Positions 16,868 to 25,483 are shown, counted from the first letter of the stretch. The stretch is 64,000 bases of DNA from Nocardia brasiliensis IFM 10847 (GCF_000710915.1 NZ_BAUA01000195.1:1-64000); one strand, 5' to 3'. Numbers and translations are program-made. Notes: generated by a model not told the origin, from the sequence alone.

Positions 16868-18130
16868 TCATGACTGCGTAGCCCCTTCATCCAACAGCCC
16901 GAACCAGCGCGCCGCGGTGTCCATGTCTTTGTCACCGCGCCCGGAGAGGTTGACCAGGATGATCGAGCCGGGGCCGAGTTCCTTGCCCAGCTGCAGGGCG
17001 CCCGCGACCGCGTGCGCGGACTCGATCGCCGGGATGATGCCCTCGGTGCGGCTGAGCAGCAGCAGCGCGTCCATCGCCTCGGTGTCGGTGACCGGGCGGT
17101 ATTCGGCGCGGCCGATGTCCTTGAGGTAGGCGTGCTCGGGGCCGACGCCCGGGTAGTCCAGACCTGCCGAGATGGAGTGCGACTCGATGGTCTGGCCGTC
17201 CTCGTCCTGCAGCAGGTAGGAGTACGCGCCCTGGAACGCACCCGGCGTACCGCCGGTGAACGTGGCTGCGTGCCTTCCGGTTTCGACGCCGTCACCGGCC
17301 GCCTCGTAACCGATCAGCCGGACCTCGGCGTCGTCGATGAAGGCGTGGAAGATGCCGATGGCGTTGGAGCCGCCGCCGACGCAGGCGACGACCGCGTCGG
17401 GCAGCTGCCCGGTCGACTCCTGCACCTGCACACGGGCCTCGAGGCCGATGACGCGCTGGAAGTCGCGCACCAGCATCGGGAACGGGTGCGGGCCCGCGGC
17501 CGTGCCGAAGCAGTAGTAGGTGTCGTCGGCGTTGCTGACCCAGTCGCGCAGCGCCTCGTTGATGGCGTCCTTGAGCGTCTGCGAACCGGTGGTCACCGAG
17601 ATCACCTCGGCGCCGAGCAGACGCATGCGCGCCACGTTCAGCGCCTGCCGCGCGGTGTCGACGGCGCCCATGTAGATCACGCAGTCCAGGCCGAGCAGCG
17701 CGCACGCGGTGGCGGTGGCGACGCCGTGCTGACCGGCGCCGGTCTCCGCGATCACGCGCGTCTTGCCCATCCGCTTGGCGAGCAGCGCCTGACCGAGCAC
17801 GTTGTTGATCTTGTGTGAACCGGTGTGGTTCAGGTCTTCGCGCTTGAGCAGGATGCGGGCGCCGCCCGCGTGCTCGGCGAGCCGGGTGCACTCGAACACC
17901 GGCGACGGCCGCCCGGTGTAGTCCCGCTGCAACCGATCGAGTTCGTTCAGGAAGTCCGGGTCCAGCCGGGACTTCTCATAGGTCGCGGTGACCTCTTCGA
18001 TGACCGCCATCAGCGCCTCGGGCACATGCCGACCGCCGTAGACGCCGAAGTGGCCGCCGGTGTCGGGCTCGTGCGCGCTGCGGTGCGCGACGCCTTCGCT
18101 GGCCGCGGGTAGACCGCTCACCGTCGTCAC
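16868..18130 (-). CDS. trpB: Tryptophan synthase beta chain
   Basis: A 420-residue PLP enzyme that condenses indole with serine. The PLP lysine lies in KREDLNHTGSHKINN (about residues 94-108); AETGAGQHGVATA, CVGGGSNAIG (phosphate cup) and NLSGRGDKD near the end are intact. Its start overlaps the trpC stop by 4 nt, showing translational coupling. Length is normal for the family, with an N-terminal extension of about 25 residues before GGHFGVYGGRHVPE. Confidence 0.98.
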   Translation of the reverse strand: MTTVSGLPAASEGVAHRSAHEPDTGGHFGVYGGRHVPEALMAVIEEVTATYEKSRLDPDFLNELDRLQRDYTGRPSPVFECTRLAEHAGGARILLKREDLNHTGSHKINNVLGQALLAKRMGKTRVIAETGAGQHGVATATACALLGLDCVIYMGAVDTARQALNVARMRLLGAEVISVTTGSQTLKDAINEALRDWVSNADDTYYCFGTAAGPHPFPMLVRDFQRVIGLEARVQVQESTGQLPDAVVACVGGGSNAIGIFHAFIDDAEVRLIGYEAAGDGVETGRHAATFTGGTPGAFQGAYSYLLQDEDGQTIESHSISAGLDYPGVGPEHAYLKDIGRAEYRPVTDTEAMDALLLLSRTEGIIPAIESAHAVAGALQLGKELGPGSIILVNLSGRGDKDMDTAARWFGLLDEGATQS

Positions 18131-18945
18131 CGGCCCCGCCGCGCGGGCTTCGGGCAGGACGGGTGGGTACCGGCGGTCACCAGCTCGGACACCGCCGCAC
18201 GCGGATCGCCACTGGTCACCAGGCCCTCGCCGACGAGCACCGCGTCGGCGCCCGCGCCGGCGTAGGCCAGCAGGTCGGCGGTGCCGCGGATGCCGGACTC
18301 GGCGATCCGGATGACCTCGGTGGGCAGACCGGGCGCGATCCGCGCGAACACGTCGCGGTCGACCTCGAGCGTCTTCAGGTTGCGCGCGTTCACCCCGATC
18401 ACCGACGCGCCCGCCTCCAGCGCGCGGTCGGCCTCTTCCTCGGTGTGCACCTCGACGAGCGCGGTCATGCCGAGCGATTCGGTGCGGTCGATCAGCGAGG
18501 ACAGCACGTCCTGCTCCAGCGCCGCGACGATCAGCAGGATCACGTCGGCGCCGTGCGCCCTGGCCTCGTGGATCTGGTACGGGCCGACGACGAAGTCCTT
18601 GCGCAGGATCGGGATGCTCACCGTGGCGCGGACCGCGTCGAGGTCGTCGAGCGAACCGTGGAAGCGGCGACCCTCCGTGAGCACGCTGATGATCCGCGCG
18701 CCGCCGTCCTCGTACGCCTTGGCCAGGCTGGCCGGGTCCGGGATGTCGGCCAGTTCGCCTTTGGAGGGGCTGGCCCGCTTCACCTCGGCGACGACGCCGA
18801 TACCGTCTTCGAGGAGCGCCGCGCGCGCGTCGAGCGGGCTCGACGCCTTCGCTGCGGCCGCCTTGATCGCCTGAAAATCGAGGAGGGCTTCCCGAGCGGC
18901 CACATCCGCGCGGACCCCGTCGAGAATCGAGTCGAGTACCGTCAT
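18127..18945 (-). CDS. trpC: Indole-3-glycerol phosphate synthase
   Basis: A 272-residue TIM barrel that closes the ring of CdRP to indole-3-glycerol phosphate. The signature EVKRASPSKGELADIPDPASLA (about 54-75) carries the catalytic Lys and Glu; LRKDFVVGPYQIHEARAHGAD and the phosphate-binding IAESGIRG follow. It is a monofunctional TrpC; no trpF domain is fused. ATG 18945 is preceded by AAAGGA. The 183 bp between the upstream membrane-protein gene and trpC hold a potential RNA switch-like hairpin pair. Confidence 0.97.
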   Translation of the reverse strand: MTVLDSILDGVRADVAAREALLDFQAIKAAAAKASSPLDARAALLEDGIGVVAEVKRASPSKGELADIPDPASLAKAYEDGGARIISVLTEGRRFHGSLDDLDAVRATVSIPILRKDFVVGPYQIHEARAHGADVILLIVAALEQDVLSSLIDRTESLGMTALVEVHTEEEADRALEAGASVIGVNARNLKTLEVDRDVFARIAPGLPTEVIRIAESGIRGTADLLAYAGAGADAVLVGEGLVTSGDPRAAVSELVTAGTHPSCPKPARRGR

Positions 18946-18961
18946 CTGGCTCGAATCCTTT

Positions 18962-19008
18962 CTGGGGAGACGGACTTGCTACCTGAGAATCCCCCCAGGC
19001 GCTGTCTC
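18962..19008 (-). promoter_or_regulatory. Two mutually exclusive hairpins before trpC
   Basis: On the minus strand a CTGGGG/CCCCAG stem (18998-18990 with 18970-18962, one mismatch in 9 bp) ends right before the AAAGGA ribosome site of trpC. A competing helix pairs GAGAC (19008-19004) with GTCTC (18971-18967), sharing bases with the first stem. That layout could regulate trpC translation or transcript stability. No Trp-rich leader peptide is evident, so this is speculative. Confidence 0.3.
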
Positions 19009-19128
19009 ACCGATGCTGACAAAGAATAAATGGACGTACCGGCCGCGTTTTCGGCGGGTCTTGTTGTGGACCAGGCAACCAATCCACGCGCAAGGTGGGG
19101 CCCACCACAGTCGCCGCGCGCGGATATC

Positions 19129-19947
19129 TCAGCGGGCACGACCGCCCGCCTCGCCCTTGTCCGCCGCTCCTGGTCGCGAGTCCGAGGTCACGGCGTCTTC
19201 GGTCGGATCGGTGCCCGCGTCCAGCGCGTCCCACAGCACCCGCTCGGACAGCTGACCGGAGTTCGGTTCCGTGCCCGCCTGCGCGTCGCGGCGCTGAGTG
19301 ACCTGTTCGGTGGCCGCCGCGCGCCGGAACACCGGGTTGTCGTACTTGCCGGACAGGCGCGCGGTGTCCTGCGGCATCCGGGTGAGCAGTGCGCCCGCCA
19401 CGAACGCCGCCACCGCGCCGAGCAGGGCCAGCACCGCGGGCAGGGGTGCGGTCGTGGCCTGCTCCACCTGCGCCCTGCCCGGCAGTTCGGCCAGCGTCGC
19501 GGCCCGTTCGGCGATCTTGCCGGAGCTGGTGAGCAGCGCGAAGGCGGGCACCGCGGCGACCGCGGCGACCAGCGCGATGAGCACCCCGAGCACGCGGCGC
19601 AGCCAGCCCCGGGTGGCCAGCACCGCCGCGACGGACGCGAGCAGCACCAGCGCCAGCGGCGTGAGCGCGCCGAACCAGACGCCGCCGTTGAGGCGATCGG
19701 TGCGCGGCTCGGTGAGACCGTCGGAGGAGGTGACCGTCACCCAGGTCAGTCGCGAGGCGCCCCACAGCGCCGCGGCGGCGAAAGCCAGCAGGACCAGCGC
19801 GCCGATCGGATACCTGCGTCGCGAGCCGGGTGCGGCTGCCGCGTCCGCGCCTTCGGCGGCGGGCTTCGAATCCGCAGCAGCCTGGTTCGAATCCGCGGCG
19901 GCTTCGCTCGAATCCGCGGCAGCCCGGCTCGGATCGGCTTCGCTCAT
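19129..19947 (-). CDS. Trp biosynthesis-associated membrane protein (TIGR02234)
   Basis: A 272-residue protein of the family found between trpE and trpC in actinobacteria (Rv1610-like). The N-terminal 45 residues contain three AAADS repeats from a 21-bp DNA repeat. Four helices follow: YPIGALVLLAFAAAALWGAS, ALTPLALVLLASVAAVLA, VLGVLIALVAAVAAVPAFAL and LPAVLALLGAVAAFVAGALL, then a charged tail of about 80 residues. The motif LTWVTV after helix 1 is typical. Role unknown; perhaps transport or membrane anchoring. Its start overlaps the trpE stop by 4 nt. Confidence 0.92.
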   Translation of the reverse strand: MSEADPSRAAADSSEAAADSNQAAADSKPAAEGADAAAAPGSRRRYPIGALVLLAFAAAALWGASRLTWVTVTSSDGLTEPRTDRLNGGVWFGALTPLALVLLASVAAVLATRGWLRRVLGVLIALVAAVAAVPAFALLTSSGKIAERAATLAELPGRAQVEQATTAPLPAVLALLGAVAAFVAGALLTRMPQDTARLSGKYDNPVFRRAAATEQVTQRRDAQAGTEPNSGQLSERVLWDALDAGTDPTEDAVTSDSRPGAADKGEAGGRAR

Positions 19948-21503
19948 GCGGTGTCGCCGTTCGTCGTGTCCGGCTCCGCGCCGAACGCGCGGACCGTTTT
20001 CGCCGAGGCGATCGCGCGCAGCACCGCCATGGCCTTGTTGCGGGCCTCGACGTCCTCGTACTCGGGATCGGAGTCGGCGACCACCCCCGCGCCCGCTTGC
20101 ACGTACGCGGTCCCGTCCTTCAGCAGCGCGGTGCGAATGGCGATCGCGGTGTCCGCGTCGCCGGCGAAGTCGAGGTAGCCGACGACGCCGCCGTAGACGC
20201 CGCGCCGGGTGGGCTCGAGTTCCTCGATGAGTTCCATCGCGCGCACCTTCGGCGCACCGGACAGCGTGCCCGCGGGGAAGCAGGCGCGCACCGCGTCGAG
20301 CGCGTTCTTGCCGGGCGCGAGCCGGCCCGACACCGTCGAAACCAGGTGCATCACATGGCTGTAGCGCTCGATGTGCCGATACTCGGTGACCCGCACGGTG
20401 CCCGGCTGGCAGACCCGCCCGAGATCGTTGCGGCCGAGGTCGACGAGCATCAGGTGCTCGGCGTTCTCCTTCTCGTCGGCGAGCAGGCCCTTCTCCAGCA
20501 GGATGTCGTCCTCTTCGGTGGCGCCGCGCCAGCGGGTGCCCGCGATCGGATGGGTCGTCGCCACCCCGTCCTTCACCGTCACCAGCGATTCGGGGCTGGA
20601 GCCGACGATGGAGAACGCGGTGCCGCCGTCGCCGTCCGGGATGTGCAGCAGGTACATGTACGGGCTCGGGTTCGAGGCGCGCAGCATGCGGTACAGGTCC
20701 AGCGGGGCCCCGTCGTAGTCCATCTCGAAGCGCTGCGAGAGCACCACCTGGAACGCCTCGCCCGCCTCGATCTCCTTGACCAGGCGACGCACCCCGGCGC
20801 CGAATTCTTCGGTGGTGCGTTTGCGCCGGTACTCCGGGTCGGGCTGGTCGAACACCGAGACCGTGGAGGGCGCGGGGGCCGCCAGGGCCTCGGTCATCCG
20901 GTCCAGGCGGGCCAGCGCCTCGTCGTAGGCCTCGTCGACCCGTTCGGCGGTGCCGTTCCAGTTGACCGCGTTGGTGATCAGGGTGATCGCGCCCTCGTGG
21001 TGATCGAACGCGGCCAGGTCGGTGGCCAGCAGCAGCACCATCTCGGGCAGTTGCAGATCGTCGAGGGCCAGGTTGGGCAGGCGTTCGATGCGCCGGACCG
21101 CGTCGTAGCCGAGGTAGCCGACCATGCCGCTGGTCAGCGGTGGCAGGCCGGGCAACCGCTCGGTGCGCAGCAGTTGCAGCGTCTCGTGCAACGCCACCAG
21201 CGGATCGCCGCCAGAGGGGGCATCGACCGGGATGTTGCCCAGCCACGCCGCCTCGCCGTCCACCACGGTCAACGCCGAGGGGCTGCCCGCGCCGATGAAC
21301 GACCAGCGCGACCACGATCGCCCGTTCTCGGCGGACTCGAACAGGAAGGTTCCCGCCCGGTCGCCGGCCAGCTTGCGGTACGCGGAGAGCGGAGTTTCGG
21401 AGTCCGCCAACACCTTTCGGGTCACCGGTACCACTCGATGCGCCGCGGCCAGCTGATGGAACTGTTCGCGGGTCGTGGTGGTGGGAGTCGACGCGCCGTG
21501 CAT
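19944..21503 (-). CDS. trpE: Anthranilate synthase component I
   Basis: A 519-residue chorismate-utilising enzyme making anthranilate from chorismate with TrpG ammonia. The N-terminal domain holds the Trp-feedback segment (TFLFESAENGRSWSRWSFIG). The catalytic C-terminal half has IAGTRWRG, LVDLGRNDLGRV, SGAPKVRAMELIEELEP and YVQAGAGVVADSDPEYE. First gene of the trp cluster; trpG and trpD are not in the window. The promoter should lie in 21504-21677, divergent from a small gene. No attenuator is obvious there. Confidence 0.98.
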   Translation of the reverse strand: MHGASTPTTTTREQFHQLAAAHRVVPVTRKVLADSETPLSAYRKLAGDRAGTFLFESAENGRSWSRWSFIGAGSPSALTVVDGEAAWLGNIPVDAPSGGDPLVALHETLQLLRTERLPGLPPLTSGMVGYLGYDAVRRIERLPNLALDDLQLPEMVLLLATDLAAFDHHEGAITLITNAVNWNGTAERVDEAYDEALARLDRMTEALAAPAPSTVSVFDQPDPEYRRKRTTEEFGAGVRRLVKEIEAGEAFQVVLSQRFEMDYDGAPLDLYRMLRASNPSPYMYLLHIPDGDGGTAFSIVGSSPESLVTVKDGVATTHPIAGTRWRGATEEDDILLEKGLLADEKENAEHLMLVDLGRNDLGRVCQPGTVRVTEYRHIERYSHVMHLVSTVSGRLAPGKNALDAVRACFPAGTLSGAPKVRAMELIEELEPTRRGVYGGVVGYLDFAGDADTAIAIRTALLKDGTAYVQAGAGVVADSDPEYEDVEARNKAMAVLRAIASAKTVRAFGAEPDTTNGDTA

Positions 21504-21677
21504 AGGGCCATCATCCCAGGTACCCCCAGCGCTTTTTCGCGCGCACCCTGACTCGGTTCACTTCCATCACAAAAGCAACCGCCCGGTTCCGATGCCGCGC
21601 GCGGCGCTGTGATCGACGTCTCTACACTCGCTCCGTTCCATCTCGCACGCGGTATCCATATCGAGAGGAGTCAACTG

Positions 21678-21977
21678 ATGTACCCCTCGCAACCGGAGGG
21701 CAGGCACGCCGCACCGGGCGGTGCGCCGAACCAGCCCCCACGGATGGTCGGACTGCAATCGAACAAGGCCGCGCAGGCGGCGGGCGCGCAGAGCGCGCTG
21801 GCCACCTTCGTCACCTACGCGAAGGCACTCGAATCACTGGACCGGAACCACTTTCCGGGCGAGTACGCCATGCACGCCGACCGGCTCAAGGAACTCAAAC
21901 CGTTCCTGCGTGCCCACGGCATCCTCGACGTCATGCAGGTCAAGAACCCCGAAGTGGCCGCCCTCATCGGAGTTTGA
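21678..21977 (+). CDS. Hypothetical protein
   Basis: A 99-residue protein of unknown family. The first 35 residues are polar and rich in Gly, Pro and Gln (YPSQPEGRHAAPGGAPNQPP). The rest is helical (AAQAAGAQSALATFVTYAKALE, then HADRLKELKPFLRAHGILDVM). The ATG at 21678 was chosen over an in-frame start at 21609 because GAGAGGAG precedes it. No signal peptide. It ends 59 bp before the peroxiredoxin gene, which seems to have its own promoter. Confidence 0.65.
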   Translation: MYPSQPEGRHAAPGGAPNQPPRMVGLQSNKAAQAAGAQSALATFVTYAKALESLDRNHFPGEYAMHADRLKELKPFLRAHGILDVMQVKNPEVAALIGV

Positions 21978-22036
21978 GGACGGGTCCGGAACACGGAGAG
22001 TACCGGGTGCGACAAGTGCCCGGTACTGTCTCTTTT

Positions 22037-22498
22037 ATGCAGACAGGACAGCTCGCTCCCCAGTTCGAGCTCCCCGATCAGTCCGGCACGCTCCGTTCGC
22101 TCGATGCCTTGCTCGCGAACGGTCCGCTGGTGCTCTTCTTCTATCCCGCCGCCAACACGCCGGTCTGCACGGCGGAGGCCTGTCACTTCCGTGATGTAGC
22201 GGCCGATTTCGCCGCGCTCGGCGCGTCCTGCGCGGGCATCAGCGCCGACGCGGTGGCGACTCAGGCGGGTTTCGCCGACAAGCAGCGACTCGGCTATCCC
22301 CTGCTCTCCGATCCGGACGGCGTGGTCGCCGCGCAGTTCGGCGTGAAGCGCGGACTGCTCGGCAAGCTGGCTCCGGTCAAGCGCCAGACCTTCGTGATCG
22401 ACCAGGACCGCACCGTCGGCAAGATCATCACCGGCGAACTGCGGGCCAACGTGCACGCCGACGAGGCGCTGAAGTTCCTGCGCGAGCGGGCGAAGTAG
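22037..22498 (+). CDS. bcp: Peroxiredoxin (BCP/PrxQ family)
   Basis: A 153-residue thiol peroxidase. FFYPAANTPVCTAEACHF (residues about 34-51) contains the peroxidatic Cys of the TxxC motif and a second Cys five residues later, the atypical two-Cys arrangement of PrxQ. The protein ends in a typical DEALKFLRER helix. The ATG at 22037 gives the family N-terminus; TACTGT at 22024-22029 lies 7 nt before it, consistent with a leaderless mRNA. A peroxiredoxin gene (bcpB) holds the equivalent place between hisI and trpE in M. tuberculosis. Confidence 0.93.
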   Translation: MQTGQLAPQFELPDQSGTLRSLDALLANGPLVLFFYPAANTPVCTAEACHFRDVAADFAALGASCAGISADAVATQAGFADKQRLGYPLLSDPDGVVAAQFGVKRGLLGKLAPVKRQTFVIDQDRTVGKIITGELRANVHADEALKFLRERAK

Positions 22499-22587
22499 GC
22501 AAGTCCGGCGCAGATCCCGGCACGGACGTACCGAAACGCCGGGAAGATCAGCCCGTTTCCGCCGCATGCCCGGCTTACCCTGGGGTC

Positions 22588-23169
22588 ATGACTGCGACCG
22601 ACGGACAGCTGGAGCAGAAATCGACCGGTCCCGCGTGGCGGACCTGGCTCGCCGGTGGGCTGGCTTTGCTCGTCCTGTTGTTCGTCGCCTACTTCATCCT
22701 CTCTGCGTTCATTCCGCGCTGGTGGGCGCAGCGGATCGCGGAGATGGTCAACGGCAGCTTCGCCAAGGGCATCGGCTGGGGCCTGGTCTACGGCGGCGTG
22801 TGCACCCTCGTCCCGCTGCTCCTGCTGCTGTTCGCGGGGCGGGTGTGGCGGCGCCGGGCCGGCCGGTTCCTGGCGGGCGCGGCCGTGGTGATCGCCGCGC
22901 TGGTCGCGATTCCCAATCTGATGACGCTGACCATCGTGCTCGGCGGCAGCAACGCAGCCCATGCCGGACAACGAATTCTGGACGTCGACGCGCCCGCCTT
23001 CCGGGGCGCGACGCTGGTCGGCGCGATCGTCGCGGCCGTGATCTGGCTCGCCGTGCTCGCCCTCACCGTCTCCCGGTGGTGGCGCAGGCGGCGCCCGAAG
23101 CGTGCACATGCACAAGCGACCCCGCCCGCCGATGCGGCAAAACCCATGACCGGCCCCGGCGGTCTGTGA
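22588..23169 (+). CDS. Hypothetical four-helix membrane protein
   Basis: A 193-residue protein with hydrophobic stretches at about 21-43 (WLAGGLALLVLLFVAYFILS), 60-82 (KGIGWGLVYGGVCTLVPLLLLL), 93-115 (FLAGAAVVIAALVAIPNLMTL) and 140-160 (ATLVGAIVAAVIWLAVLALT), each closed by arginine-rich loops. The C-terminal 35 residues are basic and probably cytoplasmic. I do not recognise the family. It stands alone between bcp and a MarR regulator. Confidence 0.7.
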   Translation: MTATDGQLEQKSTGPAWRTWLAGGLALLVLLFVAYFILSAFIPRWWAQRIAEMVNGSFAKGIGWGLVYGGVCTLVPLLLLLFAGRVWRRRAGRFLAGAAVVIAALVAIPNLMTLTIVLGGSNAAHAGQRILDVDAPAFRGATLVGAIVAAVIWLAVLALTVSRWWRRRRPKRAHAQATPPADAAKPMTGPGGL

Positions 23170-23314
23170 GTGAACTCACCTCACCTGCCAACTTCATGAC
23201 GGCCGAGCGAAGTCGTGGCAAACTCAGAGTCACGGGTGACTGTGAACACGCTTTTCAATAATCGCTAGGCTTACTAACAAAACCACGTCACTTGGCTTGA
23301 AAGAAGGCACACCA

Positions 23315-23806
23315 GTGACGAAGTGGTTAGACCCCGTAGAACAACGAGCTTGGCGCGCGGTTGTTGCGCTGATGACGCGTCTACCAGGCGCTTTGGACAC
23401 GCAGCTGCAACGAGAATCCGGGGTCACCCATTTCGAATACTGGGTTTTGACCCTGCTGTCCGAGGAGCCCGGGCACCGGCTGCAGATGAGTGACCTCGCG
23501 CACAAGGCAAATGCATCGCTATCACGACTTTCGCATGTGGTGTCGAAGCTGGAGCGGATGGGCTGGGCGCAACGCTCGGCTACCGCCGGGCGCCGTGGCG
23601 TGCAGGCCGTACTCACAGACGACGGCTACCACAAGGTGGTCGAGGCGGCCCCCGGTTACCTGGATGCCGTGCGGCACATGGTTTTCGATGGTTTGGAGCC
23701 GGAGCAGACGGCTCAGCTCGCCGAACTCAGCGAGCTGCTCGCGGACCATCTGACCGATGCGCTCAGCCGCCCCGACACCGGCGGCGCCGCGGAACGCGGC
23801 ACATAG
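23315..23806 (+). CDS. MarR-family transcriptional regulator
   Basis: A 163-residue MarR protein: an N-terminal dimerisation helix, then a winged helix with MSDLAHKANASLSRLSHVVSKLERMG (about residues 54-79) as recognition segment and wing RSATAGRRGVQAVLTDDG. The GTG at 23315 follows AGAAGG by 8 bp; a TTG at 23297 is also in frame. The AT-richer 130 bp upstream (CTAGGCTTACTAACAAAACC) may hold its operator, but I could not define a palindrome. It converges on hisI with 7 bp between stops. Confidence 0.88.
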   Translation: MTKWLDPVEQRAWRAVVALMTRLPGALDTQLQRESGVTHFEYWVLTLLSEEPGHRLQMSDLAHKANASLSRLSHVVSKLERMGWAQRSATAGRRGVQAVLTDDGYHKVVEAAPGYLDAVRHMVFDGLEPEQTAQLAELSELLADHLTDALSRPDTGGAAERGT

Positions 23807-23813
23807 GCCCCGG

Positions 23814-24161
23814 CTAGGCCGGATCGGCGAGCAGCACGTCCGCGTCGAAACACGTGTGCGTCCCGGTGTGGCACGCCGCGCCTGCTTGATCGACGACCAG
23901 CAGCACGGTGTCCCCGTCGCAGTCGAGCCGGACCTCGTGCACGTACTGCGTGTGGCCGGAGGTCTCCCCCTTGACCCAGTACTGCTGCCGCGAGCGCGAA
24001 TAATAGGTCGCCTTGCGGGTTTCCAGCGTGCGGGCCAGCGCCTCGTCGTCCATCCACGCGACCATCAACACGTCGCCGGTGCCGCGCTCCTGCGCGACGG
24101 CGGACACCAGGCCCGCGTCGTTGCGCTTGAGCCGGGCGGCGATGGCGGGATCGAGACTCAT
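23814..24161 (-). CDS. hisI: Phosphoribosyl-AMP cyclohydrolase
   Basis: A 115-residue enzyme catalysing the third step of histidine synthesis (PR-AMP to ProFAR precursor). The metal and catalytic motif region is complete: KGETSGHTQYVHEVRLDCDGD and ACHTGTHTCF, with WMDDEALARTLETRKATYYSRSR before them. It is monofunctional; hisE is not fused. Normally adjacent to hisF, here it is 1.5 kb away, separated by a MarR/SMR module, so it must depend on its own promoter or on readthrough from the upstream MarR gene 20 bp away. Confidence 0.96.
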   Translation of the reverse strand: MSLDPAIAARLKRNDAGLVSAVAQERGTGDVLMVAWMDDEALARTLETRKATYYSRSRQQYWVKGETSGHTQYVHEVRLDCDGDTVLLVVDQAGAACHTGTHTCFDADVLLADPA

Positions 24162-24181
24162 GTGACCGTTTATAACAAAGC

Positions 24182-24598
24182 TCAGACCCGGGCCCGGCGC
24201 AGGGCGGCCACGGTGTCGTCGTCGGATTCGTCCAAGGCCGCGGCGAGCGTGTCGCGGTAGGTGCCGCGGGCCGCCTCGTACCGGGCCCGCCCCTCGTCGG
24301 TGATCACCGTGTAGACCCCGCGCCGATCGTCCGGGCAGAGATCGCGATAGGCCAGGCCCGCGGCGTCGAGCCGTCCGACGAGCCTGGTCACCGAACTCTG
24401 ATTCAACCCGAGCCGGTTCGACAGATCCTGCATGCGCAGCTCGCCGTCCTCGGCCTCGCACAGGAACCCGAGGGCACGGAACTCCGACAACCCGAGCCCG
24501 TGCCCACGCTGCACCGCTGTCGCCAATCGGCCTTCCACCTGGACATACAAGGCGGACAGCCGACTCCACATCTGCTCGTCCCGCACCGTGTTTGACAC
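24182..24598 (-). CDS. MarR-family regulator of the SMR efflux pair
   Basis: A 138-residue MarR protein with helix-turn-helix MQDLSNRLGLNQSSVTRLVGRL (about 56-77) and wing CPDDRRGVYTVITDEGRARYE. It is divergent from two SMR transporter genes across 72 bp that contain inverted repeats, so it most likely represses them and itself. It ends 20 bp before hisI on the same strand, which could place hisI under the same promoter. Confidence 0.9.
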   Translation of the reverse strand: MSNTVRDEQMWSRLSALYVQVEGRLATAVQRGHGLGLSEFRALGFLCEAEDGELRMQDLSNRLGLNQSSVTRLVGRLDAAGLAYRDLCPDDRRGVYTVITDEGRARYEAARGTYRDTLAAALDESDDDTVAALRRARV

Positions 24599-24601
24599 AG
24601 A

Positions 24602-24658
24602 TTATTTGTACATGCATACTTCTCCGCACGCAACTTAGTTGCATATACATACAAATAA
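24602..24658. promoter_or_regulatory. Operator region between marR and SMR genes
   Basis: An inverted pair TTATTTGTA (24602-24610) and TACAAATAA (24650-24658) brackets a 13-bp palindrome GCAACTTAGTTGC (24630-24642). Each outer arm is followed inward by imperfect GCATAC/GTATATGC sequence. The stretch is clearly AT-rich against its surroundings. It carries both divergent promoters; the ribosome site of the first SMR gene (AAGGAG) begins inside its last bases. Confidence 0.75.
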
Positions 24659-24670
24659 GGAGCTGTTCCG

Positions 24671-25021
24671 ATGGCCTGGATCTACCTGCTGATCGCCGCC
24701 GTGTTCGAAGTGGTCTTCGCGCTGGCGACCAACGCCACGCACGGATTCACCGTGCTCGGCCCGTCCCTGCTCACCGCGGCCGCCGCGGCCGGCGGCATCT
24801 TCTTCCTCAGCCTCGCGCTGCGCACCCTCGACGTGGGGGTGGGTTACACCGTGTGGACCGGCATCGGCTCGGTCGGCACCGTCACCCTCGGCACGGTGAT
24901 CTTCCACGAGACGCTGAACGTCTGGAAGGTGCTCGCCTTCGTCCTGATCATCGGCGGCGTACTCGGCCTGAAACTCGCCGACACCATCGCCGCCCGCGCC
25001 ACCCGGCCCGTAGCCGCCTGA
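24671..25021 (+). CDS. SMR-family multidrug efflux subunit (copy 1)
   Basis: A 116-residue small multidrug resistance protein with four helices. It has the essential membrane Glu in AVFEVVFALATNATHGF (about residue 13) and the signature LSLALRTLDVGVGYTVWTGIGSVGTV in helix 3. These pumps exchange protons for cationic drugs or guanidinium. A paralogue follows 35 bp downstream, as in heterodimeric SMR pairs. The ATG follows AAGGAGCTGTTCCG. Located on the strand opposite to the his genes it interrupts. Confidence 0.92.
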   Translation: MAWIYLLIAAVFEVVFALATNATHGFTVLGPSLLTAAAAAGGIFFLSLALRTLDVGVGYTVWTGIGSVGTVTLGTVIFHETLNVWKVLAFVLIIGGVLGLKLADTIAARATRPVAA

Positions 25022-25056
25022 TCCCTCACTTCATTACCAGCACAGGAGCTTTCGTC

Positions 25057-25374
25057 ATGGCCTGGTTATTTCTCGGCATCGCCATCGTTTTCGAGATCGC
25101 GTTCGCGCTCGGCACCAATGCGACCAACGGTTTCACCAAACTCTGGCCCTCGGTCTTCACCCTGTTCGCCGCGGCGGGCGGCATCTTCACGCTGAGCCTG
25201 GCGCTGCGCACCCTGGATGTCGGTGTGGGATACACCATCTGGACCGGTGTCGGCGCGCTCGGCACGGTCATCCTCGGCGCACTCGTCTACCACGAGAAGA
25301 TCACCCTGCCCAAGGTCGTGTCCTTCGCCGCGATCATCGCGGGCGCGGTCCTGCTCAAAGTGGCAGGTGCCTGA
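25057..25374 (+). CDS. SMR-family multidrug efflux subunit (copy 2)
   Basis: A 105-residue SMR protein, clearly paralogous to copy 1 (shared FALGTNATNGF, LSLALRTLDVGVGYTIWTGVGALGTV). The conserved Glu lies at about residue 13 (IVFEIAFAL). The two differ in their loop charge, which in heterodimeric pairs fixes opposite topology; I infer but cannot prove that here. ACAGGAG precedes the ATG. A strong hairpin terminator follows 9 bp after the stop. Confidence 0.92.
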   Translation: MAWLFLGIAIVFEIAFALGTNATNGFTKLWPSVFTLFAAAGGIFTLSLALRTLDVGVGYTIWTGVGALGTVILGALVYHEKITLPKVVSFAAIIAGAVLLKVAGA

Positions 25375-25383
25375 ACGCACCCG

Positions 25384-25417
25384 ACGACCCGCTCGGCCGT
25401 CCGGCTGAGCGGGTCGT
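25384..25417 (+). terminator. Terminator after the SMR pair
   Basis: ACGACCCGCTC (25384-25394) and GAGCGGGTCGT (25407-25417) form 11 perfect pairs, extended inward by four more including one G-T wobble around the loop GTCC. Confidence 0.88.
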
Positions 25418-25483
25418 GCTCGTTGTGCACCCGCAGCGCGGCGCGATCCCCGGCGACAGTCAGCGGGGACCACCGCGAACCGC

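Noticed and set aside
18942..19139. 65-codon ORF between the Trp membrane protein and trpC as a leader peptide
   Set aside because: It contains one Trp only, no Trp run, no ribosome site, and overlaps the trpC start; I did not keep it as an attenuator peptide.
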